Both the position numbers and the translations under genes were made by a program. This document shows, piece after piece, positions 12,890 to 24,800 of a stretch of 64,000 nucleotides of DNA. The notes under the pieces are model-generated. The model had not been told where the DNA came from. It saw nothing but the letters and a program-made list of their open reading frames with translations, and did no database searches. Origin of the DNA: Euwallacea fornicatus. Lineage: Eukaryota > Arthropoda > Insecta > Coleoptera > Curculionidae. The first letter of the stretch is position 1. Each line of letters begins with the position of its first letter. The DNA is taken from positions 3,162,001 to 3,226,000 of the forward strand of contig NC_089562.1 in NCBI RefSeq assembly GCF_040115645.1, in the 5' to 3' direction.

Positions 12890-15800
12890 CTAACTACTAT
12901 TAGCCCTATTGGTGAAACTAAGTACAGATTTAACTTTCTTGCGAATCTTGGGAGAGGACCATTTGCTCGAGTGTCCTTGAACGTCTCCTTTCAATGGGAC
13001 CCCCTCGTCTATGTCATCAGCCTCTGATTTAATTTCCATTTTCTGCAATGTAAGTGCCCTTCCAGACCACGAAAATAAGCTCAATCGTAATAAAAGTTAC
13101 CTGTACAATTAATCTCAAGAACTGATTCTGCGTCTCTAACGCCTGGGAGATTTGTCTCAATTTGGATTTCGTCTTTGCCAGCTCGTTCATGACATAGTCT
13201 TCGGAGTTTTCCATGACAATGTCACCTGAAGATTGAAAAAATTGTTAACATTCCTTATTTTCGTAATTTCAATCATAAATTATCCCGCGTTTGGTTAAGG
13301 GTTAGGGGTGAGTTATTGAAGCGAAAAGTGCGAATGACTCATTTACTAAGGGACAAGTAATAGCCTACCATAGTGCCTCCATCTACGCATGAAAAATTTC
13401 TTCACCATGCCTAGAAAACAAGTGGAGCGTGCATCTACTCATCAAAACATCACTTAAATTAAATCTACTTAATCTACAACGACACTATATCTCTAGAGAA
13501 AATGCAACTTACTCTCCTCAGAGAAAGGACTTCCAAACCATTTCTTCATGATGAAATCCATCACTCCTTTCTTGGTTTTACATTCATTTGGATACTCGGT
13601 GATCTCAGATTTGTCTACTTTATCTACCCATCTTCTAGGTAGCTTTCTTTCTAGTTCGGTATGCAACACCACCTGAAATAAATCCAAAGAAGAAAAATAT
13701 CAGAGTTTAATTGGGAAGAGCTTGAATAAACTTGTTTGCGTATTTAACTATGTGTTTCTTATTTTTACATATTTATCTTGAGTAACGTGTTACCCAGCAC
13801 CTCAAAAACATCGACTCACTTGCATGGCTAAACGCTTCAACTGAGCGTTTCTCCTCACACTCTCAATGTCTCCAACTGCCAGACCGATGAGAAGGTTCAT
13901 GAGTAAAATCGGCATCAAAACCATGAAGAGACTCAGAATCAAGAAAGCAGGTATCGGGAAAGGCAGAAAAGTGTTCTCTTCTTTACTGCTTAAGTAAAAG
14001 GGCTTGACGTAGGAACCGATAAAGTCGATTTCTCCCAACATCATGGAAAACGTGCGTATCATGGCCATAGGGATGGTTTTAAAAGACAAATGATCTCCCT
14101 AGAAACAAACGTATTAGATCGGGGATTGCTGATTGGAGATTTACTTATTACTCTGGAAAGTAGGATGTAAAAGGCAAGTCCGAAGGCTATGATGAGGATT
14201 GAGAAGACCATTAGCACTTTGATCAATGTTTGCAGGATTTCCAAGAACATAACCACGTAAATACCCACTTGGTCGAATCTCTGCAAGAGAAGCAGCAAGT
14301 TGAACCAGCTGAGAAACACCACTAAAGATGCGAACGAGAACTGGATGTCGTAGATTTTGTCTCCGAATATTGGAAGGATCTAGCAAGTTAGTTTCGTTAA
14401 AAACAGCACTGACCAAGAATATTTTTACTGACCATGATAATGGTGGATCCATACAAGCACCAAGTGATCAGGTTTGTGGGGTTCAAGAAATAGAGGTGCT
14501 TTTGTTGGATCATCTGGGTAATCTCCCTGGCTGCATTCACGACTACGAAAACCAGTATCACCATTGCACAAATGTACATTGAATAGTCGGCATGGACGTT
14601 GAGAATCTCGGATTTTCTTTCTGAGAATTTCTAAAAGAAAAGTTTTCTTGGCGGTTCTAGCTATTCCTAAGCATACCTGCTCAGTGCTCATGTTACTGGA
14701 ATAGATGTAACTGAAATTTAACGCATTCTCGTGTTCCATTAACTGCGAAGAGAAGCACGTAATTGACCCTAAAAATAGGCAGTAAAACAGCAAATTCGTC
14801 AGGTGGAAGTATTTGCCGTAGGTGTTCCATTTCATCTGTAGGTATTTCTGGCTTAACGGGTGGGCTAGTAGTTCCACGCGACCATGGGCTACCATTGCCT
14901 AATGCGATGGATCATGAATGTAAAAACATACCGTGCGGCTGTAAATTGTCTCTCGCGCTCCGATAACCTTTCGAGAAATTATTGTATTTTGAAAATTCAA
15001 AAGCAGCATTAAATAGGACAAAAAACACTATTTTTCGACGTTTGTGTATTTTTTTAAGTATTGTTAACAACGGTAGCGCAAAATGGTCGTTTTTTTAGAA
15101 TTGAAACATATCAAGCGAAACCTCAAATTAAACATCTTTCAAGACTACATTCGACGATGTATTGTGATTCAAAATCTACTGATTAATTTTTGGGAAAAAC
15201 AGGTATAAATTTGGCAAAAAAAAACAATACGAATTCAGTTAAATGCACGTAAAACATGAAAAAACTTGTTGGTTGATGGCAAATTGGTTTGTTTTAGGCA
15301 TTGCACTCACAACAATTATTTATATTTTTTTTTAATCAAAGACCGACTAATTTCCCATCAACAAACAATTTTTTTCATTGTTTTCGTGCTATTTAACTCA
15401 GTTTATACGGTATTTTTTCAAATCAATTTATAGCTGTTTTTTTTTCAAAAAGCAATCGGTAGATGTTGAATCGCACTTCACCGTTTAATGTAACTTTGAA
15501 AGACCTTTACTTTGAGGTGTCAGTCGATCCAAGTTGAATTTTTTTAAATATCAAGCATTTTGCGCTACAGGTGACGTAATCAACATTTAAAAAAAAAATA
15601 AAAACACGCCGAAAGATCGCATTTTTCGCCTTATTTAATGCTGCTTTTGTAATTTCAAAAAAAGGTTTATGGGAGGGGGGGGGGGTCAATTTACAGCCGC
15701 ACGCTACATAAAAAATGAATAAAGATGGAATTTTTCATACGTTTAAAGCTGGAAGGGGTGTTGGCTCGTTTAAGATTATTTTCTCCCCGGTCTTCTCATC

Positions 15801-18800
15801 AATCTCCTCAGTAACGGTTCTGCATTGCAGACAAGTGAAATTATAGTTTATCTGGAAAATGTCAAGAGCAATTTATATATAATTCGCTGACATGCATGTA
15901 AGGCAAATCGTAAATTTCAGTCCTCTCATCTATTGCCTAGACAGACGCGTATGAAGAGTGAAGAATAACTTTATGCAAATATCTCAACAAATGGTTAAAG
16001 AGAGGTAATTTTATGCGACTTGAATTTTTTTTTCACTTGACCTTCTAAGAATTTTTACGATACCATATCATGATCAAAGCGACTTGCCGAAAAGAGCTTG
16101 GAGTCCTTCTTGCAGTTAGCCTTAATGATACATTTATCTTGAACAGACTCGAAGACCCTTGGCATTGAGGCTATAAGGGCGAGAGAGACGCTGGGGTTCT
16201 TCTGCGACTTCATGGCCAAAATTTCTTCCGCCCTAAAACACCAGAAAAGCCTTTTTAGACAATTGACGATGGAATTTATGCAGGGTGGCTTAAAATGAGG
16301 CCGACAGATTTCCTCACGTTCTTCATTAGGCGCTCACGTTTTTCCGAAGCTCATTATATACGACTTTACAAATACTCTTCAGGGATATACGGGGTTCGGC
16401 TTTGGGAGCTGACGCAATATTTATATATATGGAAAGTTACAAGTTTAATGTATTTTTCATGTTTGTATTTTTGCTCTGTGGGAAAAACCTGACATTATAA
16501 AAATATTTTTAACCTGATGTCGCTTCCGATTACACCGTAAGCTCACCCTTATTTATTTTTTTTACATGAAGCATGGCGGTTTTTTCTAATGAAAATGTTT
16601 TTTTTTTTTAACGAAAATAAAAGTTTGAAATTACAATACAGCACCGACTCTCAATTGTTTTTTTATTTATTTTGAATTTACGGTTTTTCTGAGACTTGTG
16701 TAGCTTCAGTAAAACTCAATTATCTACCGAACTATTTGATATATGTACGTTGATGAAATAAATTTTAAATTATTGGAATATTAACAAATTTTTATAAACA
16801 ACTAAAGAATTAAAACGCGTTTTTTCAATTATCAAAAAGTTTTTGAAATAAATAATTTAAAGTTGGAATTTTAACGTTTCAAAAATCGCATTTTTCAAGT
16901 AACAATATTGCAACTGTTTTTGCACTATTGCATTGGTAGAAAAAATAAACCAATACGGTATGCATGGTGAGTATCAAAAGTTAATACCTTTTGCGCAAAT
17001 CGAAAAGACTAAAAACTACTTAATGCTGCGTAAGTAACAGGTGCATCAGCTCACCTGTTACTTACGCAGCAACACGATGAAATTGCTTAATGTTTATTTT
17101 GATTGTTTGCTTGGTTTTTTTAATATCAGTTTTCTCCACAACACAAAAACACCAACTTCAAAAATACATTGAAGTTGTAATTTCCCATATAGATCCCGAA
17201 AGCGCACTCCGTGTAGTGGCATAGACCTCCTAAACGAGGTTCAGACAGGGTGAACTTAAGTCAAATACTTAAGGCTTTTATCTGAGAAAATACGACGATT
17301 ATTCTTTATTTTTATTAAGAGCTCATAACTAACGCTTTGCATGCCGCTTGTTAAGGTGACCGAAAGCAGAAGTGTTTTAATAATAAAATTCTTTTATTCC
17401 ATGTATTAAAATAATTTAATTCTTTTTACGTTTTCGTTTAGTTGTTAAATAAATTCGAAACTCATTTAGCAGCTAAGATGGAATAAGCACTTCCATATAA
17501 CGGATCAAAGTTTTGGTTTAGAGAATTAGAGCGGTTAAATTAGATTGGAAAGGTCATTGGAACTTGAAACAAACAAACACTAAGTCAGTCTCTTGGGGAA
17601 AATTGAGCATGGACATTAACTAAGGAAACCTGCTTCTTAGCTTGCATTTTAAGAATAAGGTTTTCGCGTTTGAAAGTATTAATTATATTCCAGAAAACAG
17701 CATTTTGCACGTAAACTGCGACCTAATTAAACGTCAAAAGACGCTAAGGAAGGTTCATTGGAAGTCTTTGAACACGGAATTTAGGATATACAAAAAAAGC
17801 ACACAAAGCTCCGTTGCTGCCAACATCGAACGTGGCAATCAAAAACATGTCTGAGGAATAGTAATATAAAGATATCAATCAAGTGGAAATTTACAAAATT
17901 TGAGGGTCAAGATGGAGAGCGATTCATAAATTATCACTTAGAACCATTTACGAACCTCATAATACAGTTAATTTATCAAAATCAACTTTATCGAGACGGA
18001 CACGTATCGGAAAAGAGGTGGTACCGGGGCACCCTAACTTCTGAGCAGCTTTGTCTGCAAAAAACCATATGAGGACCGTCCCCACGTGCGGACAAGGAAG
18101 AACGTCATACTAATAAATTGACAAACATCGCGAATATACAGGAGCGTGCCTAGATTCGTGTATAAAATAATACGCACAAACGCTTAACTTTATCCCCATA
18201 AAAACCCACGTAATCTTACCTATCCTCGTGCGTAACCATGGCTAAGGCAGCCTCCAAATACTTGTAATAAATAGCGTAATCCATAGCACTCATTTCCGCT
18301 TGGTTATAAAGAAGTTTACACTTCATGGATAATAGCTGGGCTATGACATTAGGCTGATTCTCCATGGTTGCTAAATGCAGGGCCGTGTTCTAAAATAGGG
18401 CAAATAGAAAGACATGGAGCTTGATGGTTAACGAGCTTACTCCGTCTTTGTCAGTTTGATCTAATAAGTGAGAGTGCACCGACAATAATAGCTCAATCGT
18501 TTGGGTGTATCCGTTCATTGCAGCAAGATGGAGTGGATTACGGCCATCATGGTCTCGGTGTAAAAGGGCACCTCGGTTGAGGAGGAGCTGGACTACCCGG
18601 GTATGGCCCTAAAGTCAAAAAAACGGCAAGTTTAAATTTTATAAATTGCCTTAAGAACAGGTTCTACCAGGTTTAGAGTTAGTCTTAACTAGTGTTTTAC
18701 CTGCTGAGATGCAATGTGTAGGGGGGTCATCCCTTCCCCATCACTTTCGTTGATAATAAAGTTTCCTTTCTCTGAATCAAGCAGCTGCCTTACGGTGTTG

Positions 18801-21800
18801 TATCGGCCATATCTTAAGCGAAACACGCATTTTAGGTATATTACTAGATTGTTGCATGGTTATTCGGATTTTCCAATGGGACAAATTCAATTTAACTAAC
18901 AACTCTTCTCTATTTAGAGACACGTGGAAGACGATACCTCAGAGATTTTATTTCATGAAAGTAAATTTACCTGGCCGCAAAATGAAGTGGGCTTTCGTTG
19001 TTGTTATTTTTCAGGTTGATAACTGCACCCAGCCGAATCAGGTTCTCCAAGCTGCGAATGTGACCCTCCCGACTTGCGTAATGGAGAGGAGAGCATCCGG
19101 TGAGGTCTTTTTCGTTTAGAAGTTGGAGAAGGCTCTCTTTGGATTTCGCCTAAAGTTCCATTATGTCATTAATTCCTTCGTACAGTTGTTTTATGGTGAC
19201 TGATGAGCAAAGTAGCTACGATCGAAAGATGGAATTGTGACGTTAATCGAATGTTACTTTTTGGTAATATTTTGCCCTTCGAACTGTGAGTATGAGTGCA
19301 AATTATATTCTGAAAGTTCAAAAGCGATTGCCCGTTAAAGTGAGATAACTCTTGTGATTCGCTCGTATTCGTCGCAATTCTACTCACATTGCTGACTTCT
19401 TCGCCAAATCGTTCCAATTGGCCTCCATTCATGACCACCAGATGCAGCACATTTCTCTTGTTGATATCTTTGATGTTAATGTCGGCTCCAAGACGGATCA
19501 GGGTATGAACCTTCATAACAAAAAAAAACACCTCGTGTTGTAAAGCTCCCGTCCTCCATCGGCTCGATACTGTTCTATTTTAATAATACTTTTAAAAATT
19601 CTTTTAATCGTTGCTAAATGAGTATCCTGCAACTGAAAGGACTCTCTGATGAAGTTTGAAAACTTCGCTCATGCAAGTTTACTACAGCAAATTAGGAAGA
19701 CAAAAATGTCGAATTTCAAAAGAATATTTATCTTCTTATTCTTAGAGATAAAGTTATCCTAGCTGGTTGAAAATGATCGATAAATTATTTTGCTACCCGA
19801 GATTTGTTGCGTTACTAGTATGTCTAATTCTTAATTTTATGGACTAAATTTTATTATGACATAAATTTTCATGTACATTTTTTCATGGTTTGTAAACACT
19901 ACATTCAATCTTTTGTCAATTTATCACAGGCTTAAACGTGCGGGATATAAAATACGTGGAACTTGGTTTATTACCTCTATCGATAACTTAAGAAATACTA
20001 AAACACGAGTATATAAAATACAAAAATTCTTTCTGGTTAGGGCAATTTCCCATTTAAGAAACAAAAATTAAACTGAAATTTAAATTCAGCTCAAGCGATT
20101 CAACATGTAAGGGCTTTCTGGAATTTAACACACGACGAAATGCTCTCACTGGACTGCGAATTGATGGCAACCTCCCGTTGGCCGTCCTCAACATTCTTTA
20201 TTAACTCACCGTTTTCCATCCTCCCCTCAAGGCAGCCAAGAGCAAAGGAGACCTCCGTTCCTTGTCTATGGGGTTGCAATCAGCGCCTTCTTTTATGAGA
20301 TATTCAACTATTTCAGGGTGGTCAAACATGGCGGCGCAGTGCAGTGGCGTCATCTTTTGGACGTCGCAGGAAACCAAACAAGCCGTTTTCTCTTCGGGTT
20401 GCATTTGGAACATTATTTTCACGATTTCTATTGCGCCTGTATGAATAAAAAAATTCATGTCCAATTTTCACCTATAGGCGAGGTAATTGTGGGATTTACC
20501 TTGAGCACATGCGAGATGTACTGGAGTTGAGAGATCATGTTGTTGAGTTGAGATTTTTGCTCCAGACCTTAAGCATGCGTATTAAAAATAAGTTTAATGA
20601 GGAATTTTGGAGTAATCCTAACCTAATACATAATTCGACTGCCCTAATGTCCCCTCCGTGCACAGCTGAATGCAGAGGCACATTGCCTTCTGCATCATAA
20701 AACGAAATCATTTCCTCTCTAGTGCAGCCTAAAGATTCTCCCCAAGCTAGAAACACCTCCATGGTCTTGGAGGAGGCATTTTTAGCTGCCTCGTGAATTG
20801 GATAGTAGCCATTATTGCAGGGCTTTCTGGGGCAGGCGCCGAAATCAGAAATCTGAAAATTTTATTTATCGATTTTTGATAAAATTTGCTAGAAAAGGAA
20901 ACTTGCCAGAAATCTGGCACATTCGTCATGGTCGTAAATTGCAGCTATATGAAGGGCAGTTCGTCCGTGTTCTCCCCCTTGCTGGATGTCAATTTTACCC
21001 TTATATTTGACCATTGTTTGTAATACGGAGATTTTGTTGAGCTCAGTGGCCATGTGAATGGCCGCTCGCTTTTTCTCATTAAGAATGTTGGACTTAACAC
21101 CACTGGAAGATTTCATTGAATTAAACAATTTTTGTAGTTCTAAAAAGTTTAATTGGTAACAACATATGGCGTATGTAAATAACAGTTGTTTGCTCACGTC
21201 CAGCAACGGTTTTTTACTGGACATAGTTAGAATAGAAAAAGTTTATCATAATTCGAACTCCTTTGTGTGACAAAAAACTGAGTTACTCCTTCAAATATCG
21301 AAAAAGATGCTTAAAATTCCCACAAGAGTTGACAAAAGTGGTGTTTCCTTATAAGGGAATTTATCTACTGTGCTCTAAGTTTCCGGAAAAGTTCTAAACA
21401 TGCTGCGTTTCATCTCCTCTGGTGAGAAATTTGCGAGAAAAGTTCGTCCTGACATGTATATAGTAGATATATTATTGCCATTTCGATGTCATGACTAAAT
21501 TTCAAATGTCCGGGACAGTTTGTTAGTATTAATTTTCTAGATAACTGGCATCTAATGCGAACAGATTATGGTTAAAATCTGCCCAAAATCTTTCTTATTC
21601 CTAAATACTTACAGTGCTAATAAAAAATCTATAGCTTCCAACGCCTCAGATTCAACAGCTACATGCAGAGGTGTGTTTCCAGCATTGTCTTGAGCATTCA
21701 AATCTGGAAAAAACTTGTCTTTAGCACTAAAAACATCGTGGTACGTGATACTCTAGACTTTACGATTTTCAAAATGTTATCAAAATATTTTCGTGATATT

Positions 21801-24800
21801 TTCTGTCGGACTTTAAAGGTTACTAAAAAAAGTCACGTCAATATTAACATTACTCATGTTACTTCAGATTACTCTTAGAAATGAAATCAGGCGAGCTCAG
21901 GCTACTTATACGAGGATAACCCTTTTTTTTTATTAGCCTAATTTACAAAGAACTAACCCTTAAAAGCTTCCGTTTAAAGTGCTATATGGTTTTGCACCGT
22001 TTTAATGAACGCTTTTGGAAATTTTGTGAAAATGTAACAAATTTATCATCAATACGTTATTCAAAATTTTCATTCGCAACGCCTTAGTTCGTTCAACATC
22101 AAAGGGGAATTAGATTCTACTCTGGAGGAATCTGGTCCTTCGTTAATAATTGTAAAATATAGGGTGGCAGAGTATAATCGTGGTAGTACCATCTGCCAAC
22201 ACGAATTTCACAGTGGTCCATCCACTCCAGAAATTACGGCAAAAATCTACAAAACTGTACTGGAAAATAGGCATTGCAAAACGGACTAGAAATCGCACTT
22301 AGACCGAAAAATTGGACATGGCAAAGGCTGTCCGCAAGATGAACAAAAATAACGCCGTGAGGATGTTTCAAAGGGGCGTTCGGTAAAGTTTCGTTGCAAT
22401 AAAGCCCGCTTTATGCGCTGATTCATAACTATGAATGAAACACGGGTTTATTATTTCACACCTGACATGAAAGAGCAGTCAAAAAGACGGACCTAAAGGG
22501 AAGATTTGGCTCCAAAGGAGCTGAAAATCGTTCCTTCCGCAGTGAAGGTGACGGAGTCAATTTTATTGGGATGCATGTGGCATAACTTTTATTGATTATC
22601 TCTCTGGAGGAAAAACAATAAACACAGAATATTATAGAAATTTATTGCAGCTTTTGAGCGAAGATATTAAGAAAAAGCGAGCGAATTTGGCGGAAAAGAA
22701 AGTATTGTTTCATCAAGACAACGCGCCAGTTCACACTTCCGTCGTCACGATAGCCAAAATCAATCAACTTGGTTTCCAACGTTTTCCTCACCCACCTTAT
22801 TCGCCAGATTTAGCTCCCTCAGATTATTTTCTGTTTTCAAATTTGGAGAGAAACTTCTCAAAAACGGAGCAGTGGCGTCCGAGATTGATACCTATTTTGA
22901 AACGTTGGAAACTTCATACTGCGAACAGGGTGCAGAGGCCATAGCACATCGCAGGGAAAAGTGGGTCAATCTCAGAGGAGACGATGTTGAGAAGTAATGT
23001 AAAATTTTTCAAATGTTCTCGTCTTTAAGTGTTAAGTCTAGTACTTCTGGGATTAGTCCCGTACTACTGCGAATTATTTAAGAAAACGTAATATAGGCTC
23101 AGAGGTCGTTCGGGTTACTTCAGATTGTTACTCGAAACATTTCGTGATCCCGGAAAAAAATCATTGAGGGCCACTGGATTAACGTGCTCTGCATGGAAGA
23201 GAACTTCCATGGAAACTGCGAGACTGAACAATACATTAAGTTTTCTCCATAACTGATATTTCTTTAAAGCGACTGCCTCTCTGTCCCAATTTCACTCAAA
23301 CATCGTTTCAATAGAGTTTTAACTCAACGTAATCAACCCTAAAATGACCAACAGGCAGTCGAACCCATAAAGATTTGTTCTGCTTACATAAATTTAGTTT
23401 TTCAATTATTGTTCAATATCTCAGTTATTAATAGAGAATATTGAGTGGACAGGGACCGACTTACTTACGCAACAAAAGTTACATTTTGCTACGATCAAGC
23501 TTTGGGGGGAAAGCTCTTCACATTCTCGAAGCTGTTTCCTGATTTTAGTGACTTTAACCACATTTACTTATGATTTTTGAGGTAAGCCTGTTTATTGCAC
23601 ATACTAATTGACGAAATGTAGTGGGCAAAAACATAACCGACTGAGGTCATCAAACATCGGAATCTCTCGCCTCAGGCAATTACCACTTTAACTTGTAAAT
23701 AGCGATAATCAGCTGAACCTAAAGCACAAATATCACGTTAGAGTTATCCGTCAGTCGAATTACAGTCATAAAATGGTCAACATATTGCATTTTGTCTTGT
23801 TTGTTGGTGCTTTTCAAATGGTTTTGGCCATCGTGTGCCTACCAGATTTCTGCGATGTGGTTAAATGTCGCACCGATCTGAAATGTGCAGAGAACCAGGT
23901 GAAAAGAAGAGCATTTTGTGCCTGCTGCGATACTTGTTATACCATATTAGGTGAGATAATAAACAAATATTTATATTAAATTAGCGATAATAATTGCGGA
24001 TTCGTTATTTGTCTAGATGAAGGAGACAATTGTTATTATCGATATTTGGGTTTATCCGTACCTCCATCTGCAAGTGTATGTGGTGAAGGATTGAGATGCA
24101 TCAATAACATCTGCAAGTTCGAATTAACAGATACCATTTAATAAACGTACACTTACTTAACATAATTAAAAATGACCGATGTCTTACCTCCTCCCTGTTG
24201 AGTAATAAACGATAAAATGTTGATTTTATTCCTCACGGCAGCCTGATGGGCGACAGTCCTCCCCCTCGGGTCCCGAATGGATAGACGAGATGGATCCTGC
24301 ACGTAGAGCTTCTGGAACATATCCAGATTTCCGCTTTCTGCGGCCTGGAAGCCAAATTAATATCGCCATGGGGCCACCATTAAGAGTCACACTTATTAAC
24401 GTTTATATCATTCATGTGCCGTTAACTTTAGTGTCAAGCTGGCACGCGTCGAAGCTAAGGTCTGACTAATACCGAAGCTCTATTCCGACGTTTCTGTGGA
24501 GATTAGCCATCAGTTAGAGTTATCGGCACATTAATAATTTGGCCCTAAAGAATTAATCTTCAGATTAATTCTGTTGTGTAACAGCGAAGTTCAGTTTAAT
24601 AAATCGGGAACGCTTGTTAAAAGTTGGAATAATGACTGGCGAGCCTGTAAACTTTCTTTTTTTTTTAATTGATGAAGGGATTGTGTGTTGAAATTCGATA
24701 TACGGCAGTTTAATAACCATTAAAAGTTGTTTAAAATGGTAATATTAAGAAGATTTTTGTTTCTTAATTTATTGCGTGTTTGATAATTAAAATGATAGAA

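Noticed and set aside
17024..17071. Hairpin as a miRNA gene or terminator
   Set aside because: The stem is only 20 bp and has no extension, too short for a miRNA precursor; factor-independent terminators are not expected in an insect nuclear intron.
17880..18065. Cryptic TRPA1 exon after the acceptor at about 18064 (minus strand)
   Set aside because: A good acceptor exists and the phase fits, but it reads only about 20 residues to a stop with no TRPA1 similarity; the exon at 16232 fits the family.
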